Shown here in pieces: positions 1-7,868 of a stretch of DNA of 41,821 nt (positions are counted from its first letter, which is position 1; every line of letters starts with the position of its first letter). A program made the translations under genes and the position numbers. The notes under the pieces were generated by a model. It ran no database searches, was not told the DNA's origin, and was given only the letters and a program-made list of their open reading frames with translations. Source of the DNA: CAYYMD01 sp964480425 (GTDB lineage Bacteria; Planctomycetota; Phycisphaerae; SM23-33); assembly GCA_964480425.1 (NCBI GenBank), contig CAYZPY010000005.1:1-41821 (forward strand), written 5' to 3'.

Positions 1-870
1 CGAGCGTATCGCCCTGCCCACTGCCTCCATGTTCTCGAAGCGCCGGTCGCGGTTCTTGGCAATCATCCTGGACACTATTTCCGACAGCGTCTTGGGAACC
101 GCCGGGTTCACCTCGTGTGCGGAAGGCGCCTGGACCTTCTTGTTTCCGTGCCACTTCATCCACCGAAGCGCCTCGCTGTGCCGATCGCGTACGATGTCCT
201 GGAAAATCTCGTTGAACTTTTCCCTGCCTATGAGCATCTCGTAGGCGATGAAGCCCAGCGAGTAAACGTCCACCCGCTCGTCTATGTCCTTGCCTGCGAA
301 CAGTTCCGGGGCCATGTATTTAGTCGTGCCCAGCGGCAGCGACTCCTGTCCGGACAGCGTCGCCGCCACTCCGAAGTCCGTTATCTTCGCGCGAAGACCC
401 TCGCCGATAATAATGTTGCCCGGCTTGATGTCGCGGTGGATGATTCCCGCCGAGTGAACCGCGTTAAGCGCCCCCGCCAGGCGCCAGATTATCTGCAACG
501 CCGCCTTTGGCTCCACCGGCTGGTGGTTCTCTTCCAGCGAGGTCTCCAGAGTGTGCCCCGCCACGAACTCCATGACGATGAACTGCCCCTGCTCGGTTTC
601 GAGCAGTTCGTATATGTTTACTATGCCCGGTTGCTCCGGCGCTATCTTGGCCAGTATCTGCGCCTCCTTTCGGAAACGATTGAGCGATTCCTCGTCGGCC
701 GAAAGATACATCGGCACCTGCTTGATGGCCACGTGCCTGTCCAGCGAGGGGTCGTAACACTTGTACACGACGGCCTGACCGCCTATTCCCAGACGCTTGC
801 GGACCTCGTATTTGCCGATCTTCGTTCCGGTGGGCATTCCCTGGTCTGGTTGTGAATTATTCTTTGGCAT
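1..870 (-). CDS. Hanks-type Ser/Thr protein kinase (3' end cut by window edge)
   Basis: Reading the minus strand from the ATG at 870-868 gives 290 uninterrupted residues of a protein kinase catalytic domain that runs off the window. The visible kinase landmarks are the glycine-rich loop (LGIGGQAVVYK, about 27-37), the VAIK lysine K50, the catalytic loop HRDIKPGN (145-152, D147 as base), the metal-binding DFG (165-167) and the APE motif (187-189). The domain starts only about 20 residues from the N-terminus, so any sensor or membrane segment must lie downstream, outside the window. A GGAG sits just before the ATG. The gene follows the TadE-like gene by 29 nt and is the last visible gene of the Tad pilus operon, which suggests a regulatory link to pilus assembly; that link is inference. 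The kinase assignment itself is firm. Confidence 0.93.
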   Translation of the reverse strand, partial: MPKNNSQPDQGMPTGTKIGKYEVRKRLGIGGQAVVYKCYDPSLDRHVAIKQVPMYLSADEESLNRFRKEAQILAKIAPEQPGIVNIYELLETEQGQFIVMEFVAGHTLETSLEENHQPVEPKAALQIIWRLAGALNAVHSAGIIHRDIKPGNIIIGEGLRAKITDFGVAATLSGQESLPLGTTKYMAPELFAGKDIDERVDVYSLGFIAYEMLIGREKFNEIFQDIVRDRHSEALRWMKWHGNKKVQAPSAHEVNPAVPKTLSEIVSRMIAKNRDRRFENMEAVGRAIRS

Positions 871-899
871 TACTCCACGTTCCGGTTGTTTCGGTGTGT

Positions 900-1790
900 T
901 CACTCGTCCCAGGTTTCCACGTCGACGTAGTCCTGTGCACCTTCGTTCGGCAGGCGGCACCGCGCGACGATTTCCACGCCGTACTCTCCGGCGCCGAATT
1001 TAAGCTCCTCCCCGCCGCCGATGACCGCGAAAATGCGGTTGGCGTACGGCACGGACATGTACAGCGTGTGTCTGACGGTCACCTTCAAATCTTCGTTTTT
1101 CGAATATTTCGCCCTTCCGTCTTGGGGAGGGGCGAGTGTCACGCGGGTGTAATCCTGTGCGTAGGCGAGTTTTTTGCCCATGTGGGTTCTGGCCCACTTG
1201 GGCGTCGGTTTGTCGTACCGGTTGAAAAGTTGCTCCAATCCCTGGCTCAGCACCGCATCCTCGCCGCCGGGCAACTTGTCGCTGGATGAGGAAACGGGCA
1301 TCACCGCCCACACGGCGGCGTCCGTTATCATTCGCATTTTGGGCGAATCGCTTCCGTGTAAAACCTCGTTGGGCGGCTCCTGCGGGAAGATATTCATCGG
1401 CACCGCCACCACTGCCGACCTCGCGGCGCAATATGCCGCGTAGTGAACCGAGAGATTTCCCGTCATGAGGAACATGCACTGTGTCATCACCAGCACGAGC
1501 ATAAGCGCGAACGGGAGCACCATCGCTAATTCCAGTATCGCCACCCCGCTTTGGGCGCCTGGTCCGGGTCGGCGTCGAGACGCCAGACGTATCACGCCGC
1601 ACAACCCCGCCAGTAGCACCAGGCAAAACAGCATCACAACGCCGGTCACTATGGACACCTTGCTGAGCAGCGCCCGCCCCAGCCAAGGCGTTCGCGCCGC
1701 CGTCAGGGTCGTCATCGTCGCAACTGCCGGCAGCCCGACGGCGATGAGCGTTATCAGCACAATTCGCGCTGTTGACCTGTTTTTGGTCAT
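900..1790 (-). CDS. TadE/TadG-like pilus assembly protein with extra N-terminal membrane segments
   Basis: The protein has 296 residues from the ATG at 1790-1788, which lies 2 nt after the stop of the prepilin peptidase gene, so the two are translationally close. There are two hydrophobic helices near residues 8-28 and 44-67. They are followed by a TadE-type pseudopilin segment at about 81-130 (SGVAILELAMVLP, with the typical Glu at 87 and a long hydrophobic run). The rest is a soluble, probably periplasmic region. TadE proteins are minor pseudopilins of the Tad (tight adherence) type IVb pilus. A simple TadE has only one N-terminal helix, so the two additional helices are unusual. An upstream in-frame extension reaching 2132 overlaps the peptidase gene and is rejected as a start. 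Confidence 0.75.
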   Translation of the reverse strand: MTKNRSTARIVLITLIAVGLPAVATMTTLTAARTPWLGRALLSKVSIVTGVVMLFCLVLLAGLCGVIRLASRRRPGPGAQSGVAILELAMVLPFALMLVLVMTQCMFLMTGNLSVHYAAYCAARSAVVAVPMNIFPQEPPNEVLHGSDSPKMRMITDAAVWAVMPVSSSSDKLPGGEDAVLSQGLEQLFNRYDKPTPKWARTHMGKKLAYAQDYTRVTLAPPQDGRAKYSKNEDLKVTVRHTLYMSVPYANRIFAVIGGGEELKFGAGEYGVEIVARCRLPNEGAQDYVDVETWDE

Positions 1791-1792
1791 GA

Positions 1793-2380
1793 TTAAAAAC
1801 CCAATATTCCTTCGCCTGCACGCCCGCGGAGCATCACTTCGGTTACAGCCGCCGCGGCGCCTATGCAAAGCGCCACCCCGAAGGGTATCTTCGGGCTGTC
1901 GGACGAGGCGGGTTCGGCAGGTTTGCCGCGCGCAAGCGCCACGTAAAGGAACCACAGTATTCGACCCAGGGTCCGCTTTACTATTTTCTTTTTCACCATA
2001 ACGGCAATGGCCATCACCGCCGCAACAGCGAAGCCGTAAAAAAGCGTCGCCAGCGCCACCCTCGCGCCGCCGATTGCCCCGACGGCGGCCATCAACTTCA
2101 CGTCTCCCCCCCCGATGCCCCCCGCCAGCCAAGCAAGCAGCAGCGGACCGGCGCCTATCGCCACGCCAAGCACCGAGCCGGACAGACCAATCCGTCCCGC
2201 CAGGGGCAGTCCTCCCGGACCGCCGAGTATCGTATGTCCGACAACACCAATCACTATCGCCGGATAGGTTATAGCGTTGTATATCTTGCCGCTGCGAATG
2301 TCGGTAATTGCGGATAAAACCACCACAACGCCGAGCACAATCAACGACCAGTATTCAGCGAGGTTGTCCCACACGAGCAA
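1793..2380 (-). CDS. cpaA: Prepilin peptidase, A24 family (CpaA/TadV type)
   Basis: The 195-residue polytopic membrane protein matches the short form of type IV prepilin peptidase, which has the peptidase domain but no methyltransferase domain. Both catalytic aspartates of the aspartyl protease family are visible: D27 in SAITDIRSGKIYN and D93 in GGGDVKLMAAVGA. About six hydrophobic segments surround them. It would cleave the leader of the Flp pilin and of the TadE-like pseudopilins at the inner membrane. It lies between the pilin gene and the TadE-like gene in one minus-strand operon. The family assignment is strong; the choice of cpaA/tadV as symbol follows the Tad context. Confidence 0.9.
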   Translation of the reverse strand: MLVWDNLAEYWSLIVLGVVVVLSAITDIRSGKIYNAITYPAIVIGVVGHTILGGPGGLPLAGRIGLSGSVLGVAIGAGPLLLAWLAGGIGGGDVKLMAAVGAIGGARVALATLFYGFAVAAVMAIAVMVKKKIVKRTLGRILWFLYVALARGKPAEPASSDSPKIPFGVALCIGAAAAVTEVMLRGRAGEGILGF

Positions 2381-2426
2381 ACCTTTACCGGCGCAATATC
2401 TACGGTTCCGCGACGGACCGTGAGGA

Positions 2427-2648
2427 CTACGGCATCGTTTTTTCCGCCTCGCCTACAATCCGATCGTACAGGTCTTCGATCCAGGCCAGTATCCTCCCGC
2501 GGAATATCAGGATCAGTCCCAGCGCAGGCAGGGCGATAGCGGCTATGATGAGTATGTACTCGATCATGTCGGCGCCCTGTTCGTCGCGGTCCAGGGCCCG
2601 CAACTTACCGGCCAAACTCTTTATGTTCCTTATGTTCCTTTTTATCAT
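2427..2648 (-). CDS. flp: Flp/Fap-type major pilin prepilin
   Basis: The product is a 73-residue protein with the Flp pilin layout: a short basic leader ending in DEQG (G25), then ADMIEYILIIAAIALPALG. It keeps the characteristic Glu-Tyr pair (E30, Y31) at +5/+6 after the predicted cleavage site, followed by one hydrophobic helix and a short charged tail. After cleavage by the peptidase encoded directly downstream, it would give a mature pilin of about 48 residues, the usual size for Flp. The position within the Tad operon, between the second pilin-like gene and the peptidase, supports the call. Confidence 0.9.
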   Translation of the reverse strand: MIKRNIRNIKSLAGKLRALDRDEQGADMIEYILIIAAIALPALGLILIFRGRILAWIEDLYDRIVGEAEKTMP

Positions 2649-2696
2649 TTTTAACCTCTGGTCAGATGACTCAAAAACTTCCTTCCTCGCCGACCA

Positions 2697-2882
2697 TTAT
2701 GGGAAAGGAAGGGTGTGCATGAAAACAACCATTCCGTAATGCACTGCCAGTAAATCCAGCAGTCTGCTGATAATGTACGCCATCGGAAGCACGAACACCG
2801 CCAGCAGAAGCGCCCTTTCTATGGTCGTCTGCCCGGTCTGGTCAGCCGCCGAAGGCGACACGATTTTCGATATTGCGTTCAT
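2697..2882 (-). CDS. Second small Flp/TadE-like pseudopilin
   Basis: This 61-residue protein has a pilin-like N-terminus: a 17-residue leader ending in QTG (G17), then QTTIERALLLAVFVLPM with Glu at +5 (E22) but Arg instead of the Flp tyrosine at +6. A single hydrophobic helix and a short tail follow. Its start overlaps the 3' end of cpaF by 4 nt (ATGA), so the two are very likely translationally coupled. The leader and helix suggest a substrate of the nearby prepilin peptidase, possibly a minor pilin. No further homology can be claimed from sequence alone. Confidence 0.7.
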   Translation of the reverse strand: MNAISKIVSPSAADQTGQTTIERALLLAVFVLPMAYIISRLLDLLAVHYGMVVFMHTLPFP

Positions 2883-4021
2883 TTTGCCACTGTCTCTTTA
2901 TCGACCGATACAGCGTCGAAAATTTCTTTTGTTAAGTCCATGGAGTCGCGCAGCATCCTGATTTTCGGCTCGTTAGAGAAGGAAGACTTCTCGCCCGTCC
3001 ACACCAAACGACCGGTCTCGTCCTTGGCCTTGCTTCTGTCGGCGAGGCGATAGGCGAACACGTCCCTGACCTGGTACCTTCCCTCGGCGTCCAGGGGCAG
3101 GACCTCGGCCAGTTGCGTTATCTTCCTGCTTCCGTCAGTGAACCGCGTGGTCAGGGCGATAAGGTCTATCGCCGAGGCGATCTGGGCGCGCAGGGCGTAA
3201 AGCGGCAACTCGACCTTTGACATCATCGCCAGGGTCTCCAGGCGGTTCAGTGCGTCCATGGCCACGTTTGCGTGCAGTGTGGACATGCTCCCGGCATGCC
3301 CCGAGGTCATCGCCTGTATCATGTCCAGCGCCTCGCCGCCGCGCACCTCGCCTATTATCACCCTGTCGGGACGCAGGCGAAGCGACGAACGGAACAACTG
3401 GCGAATGTTCACCTCCCCGCGACCCCAGCGGTCCGGCGGGCGCGACTCCAGCGATATAACGTGCTCCTGCTGGAGCTGCAATTCCGCCGAGTCTTCTATG
3501 ACCACTATCCGCTGATGGTGCGGTATGAATCCGCTCAGCACGTTCAAAAGGCACGTCTTTCCGCTGGAGGTGCCCCCGGCCACGAGTATGTTCTTCTCGC
3601 CCAGCACGCATGTCTTGAGGTACTCGCGCGCCTGGGGCGTCCACGTACCCAGTTCGACAAGGTGGTCGGCGTCGAAGACCGTGCGGGCGAACTTCCTTAT
3701 CGTCATGCACGTGCCGCGGCGCGACAGCGGCGCCAGGATAACGTGAACCCTGCTTCCGTCGGGAAGGCGCGAGTCCATCAGCGGCGTTTCGGGATTCATG
3801 CGCTTGCCCGTGTATTGCAGCACGTTGTTGACGGCCACCATCAGCGCCTCGTCGTCTTCGAATTTCGCGTCGGTCTTTATCAGTCTTCCGGCGCGCTCGA
3901 CGTAAATCTCGTCGGGATTGTTTATCATGATCTCCGAGACTTCCGGGTCCCGGATAAAAGGCATCACCGGTTCGAGAAAGTGCTCGATGGTGCTTTCGTA
4001 AATGTTCGCTTTCGCCGACAT
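2879..4021 (-). CDS. cpaF: Tad/type IV pilus assembly ATPase CpaF (TadA)
   Basis: The 380-residue protein is a secretion ATPase of the CpaF/TadA class, which powers Tad pilus assembly at the cytoplasmic face. Visible motifs are the N-terminal domain with EIMINNPDEIYVER (30-43), DSRLPDGSRVHV (83-94), Walker A GGTSSGKT (149-156, K155), an Asp box (VIEDSAELQ), Walker B-like DRVIIGEVRGGEALD (E225) and the His box SGHAGSMSTLHAN (about 240-252). It is somewhat shorter than many CpaF proteins because there is little N-terminal extension. It is the first gene of the minus-strand Tad operon and overlaps the next gene by 4 nt. No CpaB, CpaC/RcpA, TadB or TadC gene is present in the window, so those would be encoded elsewhere. 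Confidence 0.93.
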   Translation of the reverse strand: MSAKANIYESTIEHFLEPVMPFIRDPEVSEIMINNPDEIYVERAGRLIKTDAKFEDDEALMVAVNNVLQYTGKRMNPETPLMDSRLPDGSRVHVILAPLSRRGTCMTIRKFARTVFDADHLVELGTWTPQAREYLKTCVLGEKNILVAGGTSSGKTCLLNVLSGFIPHHQRIVVIEDSAELQLQQEHVISLESRPPDRWGRGEVNIRQLFRSSLRLRPDRVIIGEVRGGEALDMIQAMTSGHAGSMSTLHANVAMDALNRLETLAMMSKVELPLYALRAQIASAIDLIALTTRFTDGSRKITQLAEVLPLDAEGRYQVRDVFAYRLADRSKAKDETGRLVWTGEKSSFSNEPKIRMLRDSMDLTKEIFDAVSVDKETVAK

Positions 4022-4327
4022 AATTTACCAGCCGCGTCGTCCCCGTTCCGGGATCGAATACCGTCTGCATCCCGAATCCGGGATAAACGCATATAACTTT
4101 CGCTACTGTAGTTTATACGAAATTCGAAGTCATAACAAGTTTAACAGTTTCGCCCCCCTGGAGGTATCGGATAATTCAATCCGGCCGGCGCCGCGTGGCG
4201 TGTGCGATTGCCACCTGCGGCGCATAACTGATATAATGCTTGAGGTTGCATACGTGTCACAGGAATGTCAACAGAACGAGGCGTCCGGATGTAGCGTTTG
4301 GGGCATCCGCGCGCCGAGGGGGCGGGC
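4022..4327. other. Divergent intergenic region between cpaF and the CNNM pair
   Basis: The two transcription units point away from each other here and no gene is apparent in the gap. The plus-strand side carries a good sigma70-type promoter (separate entry). On the cpaF side there is a 6-bp inverted repeat (ATCCCG at 4069-4074 and CGGGAT at 4079-4084, loop of 4), and the string TCCGGGAT recurs at 4047-4054 and 4077-4084; either could be an operator or a leader hairpin. I could not find a convincing -35/-10 pair for cpaF. Confidence 0.4.
4208..4237 (+). promoter_or_regulatory. Sigma70-type promoter for the CNNM gene pair
   Basis: TTGCCA (4208-4213) is followed, after an 18-nt spacer, by a perfect TATAAT (4232-4237). 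The start codon of the first CNNM gene lies about 90 nt downstream at 4328. Confidence 0.65.
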
Positions 4328-5621
4328 ATGAACTGGGGAGAATTTTTCGCCGTTAACACCTGGCAACTGGTCCTGATGGCGTGCATGCTGGCGGGTTCTG
4401 CCTTTTTCAGCGGTTCGGAGACGGCGTTTTTCTCGCTTTCTGCGGCTAAACTGCAACGGATGGGGCGGATGCAGACCGGAGCGATGGTTACGGCCCTGAT
4501 GCGCAATCCACGTAAGACCCTCAACACTATCCTGCTGGGCAACATGCTGGTCAACGTGGGTTTTGCGGCGTTCTCGGCGATGCTGGTGGTGCGGATGGAA
4601 CGCATGGGCGCCTCTTCGGTGGTTCTGGCGTGCGGTGCGCTGTCGCCGCTGGTGCTGCTGATACTGCTGGGTGAAATTTCGCCCAAGGCCCTTGCGCTGG
4701 TGTGGATGGAGCGGTGGGCGATGACCGCCGCCGGTCCGCTGGCGATGGTGCAGAAGGTCCTGGCGCCGGTGGTGTGGGTGCTCGAGGTGGCGATAATCCG
4801 CCCCTTGACGCGCCTGCTGGCCCCGCGCGCGGTGGCGCCTGCGGCGATAACGGCCGACGAACTGGCGGCAGCGCTGGAAATATCCGCCAAGCGCGGCGTT
4901 ATCGACCGACACGCCAATTCGCTGCTTCAGGAAATAGTCGAGCTGACCGACCTGCGCGTGGGCGACGTGATGGTCCCGCGGGTGGACGTGGTCGCATACG
5001 ACGTGGACGCCTCGCCGGACGGCCTGGTCGAACTGTTCAAGCGCACGCACCTGCGGAAAATACCCGTCTACGCCGGCGACATAGACAACGTCCTTGGCGT
5101 GATTCACGCAAAGCGTCTNNNNNNNNNNAAAGCGTCTGCTTCTGCCCACGCGCCCGCCGGACCTTCGCCGGCTGGTCGTCAAGGTCCCTTTCGTGCCCGA
5201 ACCCGCATCGCTGGAGCGCGCCCTGGCGCAATTCAGGCAGACGCGGACGCAGATGGGCATCGTCGTGGACGAGTACGGCGGCACCGCAGGGCTTATCACG
5301 CTGGAGGACATCCTTGAGGAGATCGTCGGCGACATACCGGACGAGCACGAAATACCGCAGGTACCCCCCGTCAGGCAGATTCGCAGAAACCTCTACATGG
5401 TCAACGGCGATTTGGGAATACACGAACTGGCCGAGGCGCTTGGCATCGACCTGTCGGACCGGCGGATAAGTACCGTGGGCGGATTCGTAACCTCCCTGCT
5501 GGGACGCATACCCCGCGCCAACGATCGCGTCGCCTACCGCAACCTGCTGTTCGAGGTCCAGGCGGTGCGTCGAAGGCGGGTGGAGAAGGTCTCGCTTGAA
5601 CTGCTGGAGGACAAACCATGA
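4328..5621 (+). CDS. CNNM/CorC-type membrane transporter (interrupted by an assembly gap)
   Basis: This is a CNNM/CorC (formerly hemolysin C-like) protein implicated in Mg2+/Co2+ transport. From the ATG at 4328 (GAGGGGGC just upstream) there is a DUF21 membrane domain with three to four helices and the conserved GEISPKALAL. A CBS pair follows, and then a C-terminal CorC_HlyC domain after DEYGGTAGLITLEDILEEIVGD. Ten Ns at 5119-5128 break the frame. The 9 nt before the gap (5110-5118) are repeated exactly after it (5129-5137), and collapsing Ns plus one copy (19 nt) restores one open frame of 424 residues reading ...VIHAKRLLLPTRPPDL... The gene is therefore almost certainly intact. Its stop overlaps the start of the second CNNM gene by 4 nt. 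An in-frame TTG at 4298 is a less likely start. Confidence 0.88.
5119..5128. other. Assembly gap (10 N), probably artificial
   Basis: Exactly ten Ns are flanked by the same 9-mer, AAAGCGTCT, at 5110-5118 and 5129-5137. This is what a scaffolder leaves when two contigs overlap by too few bases to be merged. Removing the Ns and one copy of the 9-mer restores the CNNM reading frame, so no bases appear to be missing. Confidence 0.85.
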
Positions 5622-6619
5622 TAGCCACGGCGTGGATAACGTGGTGCCTGTTGTGGGTGGGTCTGCTGGCGGGGCTGGTGTTCTCGGGTCTGTACAGCGG
5701 GATGGAGACCGGCGTGTACGTATTCAACAAGATTCGCCTGGACCTTCTGGCCGAGTCGGGCCGACGCTCGGGGCGCCTGCTGCGAAGGATGCTGGCGGCG
5801 CCGACAAATCTCCTGGCCGTGCTGCTGGTGGGCAATAACCTGGCCAACTACCTGACCACTTTCATCGTCAGCACCATGTTCATGCTAACCGGCGCCGAGA
5901 GGTTCGTCGAACTGGGCACGCTGGCGGTAGTCACGCCGATTCTGTTCGTGCTGGGCGAGTCGGTCCCCAAAAATGTCTTCCACAGGCGGCACCTTGGCAG
6001 CGAAACGCTCACGCTCCGGATGGCGTGGTTCCTGAAGGTCTCCAGCTGGGTTTACAACGCCACGGGACTGGCGCCGCTGGTGCGGGGTTTCTCGGCGGTG
6101 CTGCTGCGGGCGCTCCGCGCCGCGCCGGCCGGAAGGAGCCCCCTGGCGCACGAGGGCGTCTCCGCCGTCGTCGCCGAAGGCGCCGCCAGCGGCGTGCTCA
6201 CGCAGTTCCAGTCGCTGATGGCCGATCGGATAATTAACATAAGGCAGGTCACGCTGTGGGACGCCATGAAGCCGATGCACCTTGTGGCGACCATACCCGG
6301 CGACGCCGGGCGGGACGCCATTTTGAAAATCGTCACGGACCACAACTACACGCGGTTTCCTGTCGTCGGGCCCGGCGGGAACGTCACGGGAATACTGGAT
6401 ATCTACGACGTGCTCACCGCCGACGGCGACGCCCCGCTAGTCGCACGGGCGTCCGGACCGCTGGTCCTCCAGGCGTCGATGACTATCTCCGACGCCCTGT
6501 ACAGCATGCAGCGCCGGCACACCGCCATGGCCGTGGTCGCACAGCAACAAAAACACGTCGGTATAGTCACCATAAAGGACCTCGTGGAGGAAATCGTCGG
6601 CGAACTCGAGGCGTGGTGA
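5618..6619 (+). CDS. Second CNNM-family protein with CBS pair, lacking the CorC_HlyC domain
   Basis: The 333-residue protein starts inside the stop of the preceding gene (ATGA overlap), so the two are coupled. The N-terminal half is a DUF21 membrane domain with the family motifs SGMETGVYVFNK (about 27-38) and LGESVPKNVF. The C-terminal half is a CBS pair (about 215-330) ending in VGIVTIKDLVEEIVGELEAW. The chain stops right where the CorC_HlyC domain would begin, whereas its neighbour carries that domain. Tandem CNNM genes could form a heterodimer that shares one regulatory C-terminal domain. The family call is strong; transported ion and pairing are inference. Confidence 0.88.
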   Translation: MIATAWITWCLLWVGLLAGLVFSGLYSGMETGVYVFNKIRLDLLAESGRRSGRLLRRMLAAPTNLLAVLLVGNNLANYLTTFIVSTMFMLTGAERFVELGTLAVVTPILFVLGESVPKNVFHRRHLGSETLTLRMAWFLKVSSWVYNATGLAPLVRGFSAVLLRALRAAPAGRSPLAHEGVSAVVAEGAASGVLTQFQSLMADRIINIRQVTLWDAMKPMHLVATIPGDAGRDAILKIVTDHNYTRFPVVGPGGNVTGILDIYDVLTADGDAPLVARASGPLVLQASMTISDALYSMQRRHTAMAVVAQQQKHVGIVTIKDLVEEIVGELEAW

Positions 6620-6784
6620 ACAGCTATGAGCAGGGCGTAGGGAGTAGGTGAAGAATTGCGCATTGCGGACATACCGCCGCCCGTCCGGGCGGAATTATCC
6701 ACACTGTGTGCGTGCCGGCAGGTTTCGGATTTGGCATTTCGAATTTTACGCGTTATTCGTCATTCGTGCTTCATATTTTCATCA

Positions 6785-6802
6785 GCAAGCATCCCTGCTT
6801 GC
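6785..6802. terminator. Hairpin between convergent genes (possible bidirectional terminator)
   Basis: A perfect 7-bp stem (GCAAGCA 6785-6791, TGCTTGC 6796-6802) with loop TCCC lies 2 nt beyond the stop of the Mth938-domain gene and within the gap after the CNNM pair. There is no strong T-tract on either side, so intrinsic termination is uncertain. Confidence 0.4.
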
Positions 6803-6804
6803 AT

Positions 6805-7146
6805 TCAGCAGGTCAGGTGGAGTGCGGCGGCGACGTCGCCTTTTGGGGACAGTTCGTTAAAAAGCTCCACTGCCCGGGCGGTTTTCTCCACGCGGGTCTC
6901 GATGCCCTCTTTAGCGAGCGCGTCTATGGTTTTTTGCGGCACTTCCATCCGCCCGACGTGTCCGGCGCCGACTATCAGCATCCTTGGGCGCCTTTTGAAC
7001 ACACCCTCCAGGTCGCTGATCTTGAGGCAGTGTCCCTTTTTCCGACGCCAGTTCTCTTTCACCCTGTCGGGGTAGATTATCACGTCGTTGTCGTACGCCT
7101 TCCCGTCGATAATAATCCGCCCGAACGTGTAATCGTCGATCTTCAT
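6805..7146 (-). CDS. Mth938-domain (DUF498) protein
   Basis: The start chosen is the ATG at 7146, 14 nt after the stop of the SixA gene, giving 113 residues. That is the normal size of the Mth938-like domain (the family of archaeal MTH938 and mitochondrial NDUFAF3). Visible features are the N-terminal MKIDDYTFGRIIIDGKAY, the central PDRVKENWRRKKGH, RPRMLIVGAGHVGRMEVP with a glycine-rich turn, and the terminal NELSPKGDVAAALHLTC. The biochemical role of free-standing bacterial members is not well established. A longer in-frame form would overlap the upstream gene and is rejected. Confidence 0.85.
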   Translation of the reverse strand: MKIDDYTFGRIIIDGKAYDNDVIIYPDRVKENWRRKKGHCLKISDLEGVFKRRPRMLIVGAGHVGRMEVPQKTIDALAKEGIETRVEKTARAVELFNELSPKGDVAAALHLTC

Positions 7147-7160
7147 CGGACCATCCCGGT

Positions 7161-7658
7161 CTATTCCCTCCCGCCGCGGCGCCGGCGACGCGTTTGTTTG
7201 GTCAGTTCGGGCGTGACCATCCAGGCCAGTCGCCAGGCGCCGTCGTCGTCGCATTCCAGGCAGACAATTTCGCCCTTCTGGAAAGCCACCACATCGGCGT
7301 CCTGCCTTCCGGTGATGAGCAGCGAGGCCAGTCTGTTCAGGAACGGCAGGTGCCCCACGATCATCAGGTCGCTGTCGGCGGAATTGATTTCCTTTTGAAC
7401 CGGGTCCGGGATGTCGTTTGGACCCAGCCCGTCGTGCCGGGTTACCCCCTCGGCGGTGCTTACGTCGGCGGCTAAGATCTCGGCCGTCTGGGCGGCGCGG
7501 GTCTTGCCGCTGTGCCAGATCGCCGCCACCGATATGTCACGTCCGGCCAGGAACTCGGCCATCCTCTCCACGTCATCCCTGCCTTCATCCGTGACAGGCC
7601 GATCGGGATCTTCGTCCTTAAACTTGGCCTTTCCGTGCTGTACGAGATACAAAAGCAT
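7161..7658 (-). CDS. sixA: SixA-like phosphohistidine phosphatase (histidine phosphatase superfamily)
   Basis: The start is the ATG at 7658, preceded on the minus strand by a clear AGGAGG about 6 nt upstream; this gives 165 residues, typical for SixA. The phosphate-binding motif appears as LVQHGKA (catalytic H8), with Gln in place of the usual Arg of RHG. The second catalytic histidine is in MIVGHLPFLNRL. The lysine/arginine-rich end (KQTRRRRRGGRE) is a basic tail. SixA enzymes remove phosphate from histidine residues, for example on phosphotransfer domains or PTS proteins. It forms a two-gene unit with the downstream Mth938-domain gene. Confidence 0.87.
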   Translation of the reverse strand: MLLYLVQHGKAKFKDEDPDRPVTDEGRDDVERMAEFLAGRDISVAAIWHSGKTRAAQTAEILAADVSTAEGVTRHDGLGPNDIPDPVQKEINSADSDLMIVGHLPFLNRLASLLITGRQDADVVAFQKGEIVCLECDDDGAWRLAWMVTPELTKQTRRRRRGGRE

Positions 7659-7698
7659 ATCGCGCCTCCTTGTCCTGTTCCGGCGTGCTCTTACTATA

Positions 7699-7729
7699 AT
7701 TATAATGCTCCGGGCAAAATTCGTTGCAA
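7699..7729 (-). promoter_or_regulatory. Probable sigma70 promoter of sixA
   Basis: On the minus strand, TTGCAA (7729-7724) and a perfect TATAAT (7704-7699) are separated by 19 nt, about 40 nt upstream of the sixA start codon. The spacer is slightly longer than ideal. Confidence 0.5.
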
Positions 7730-7868
7730 GACTGTTGGAGGTTAGAGTCATTAATCGCGGAATGTGGGATTTTTCCTGAGAATTGCTTTTTTAAAATTTT
7801 AGTTTTTAGTTATTAGTTTTCTTTTCACATGGCAATCACAGGTCGGGTGCCGAGCCGGAAGCCCGTGA

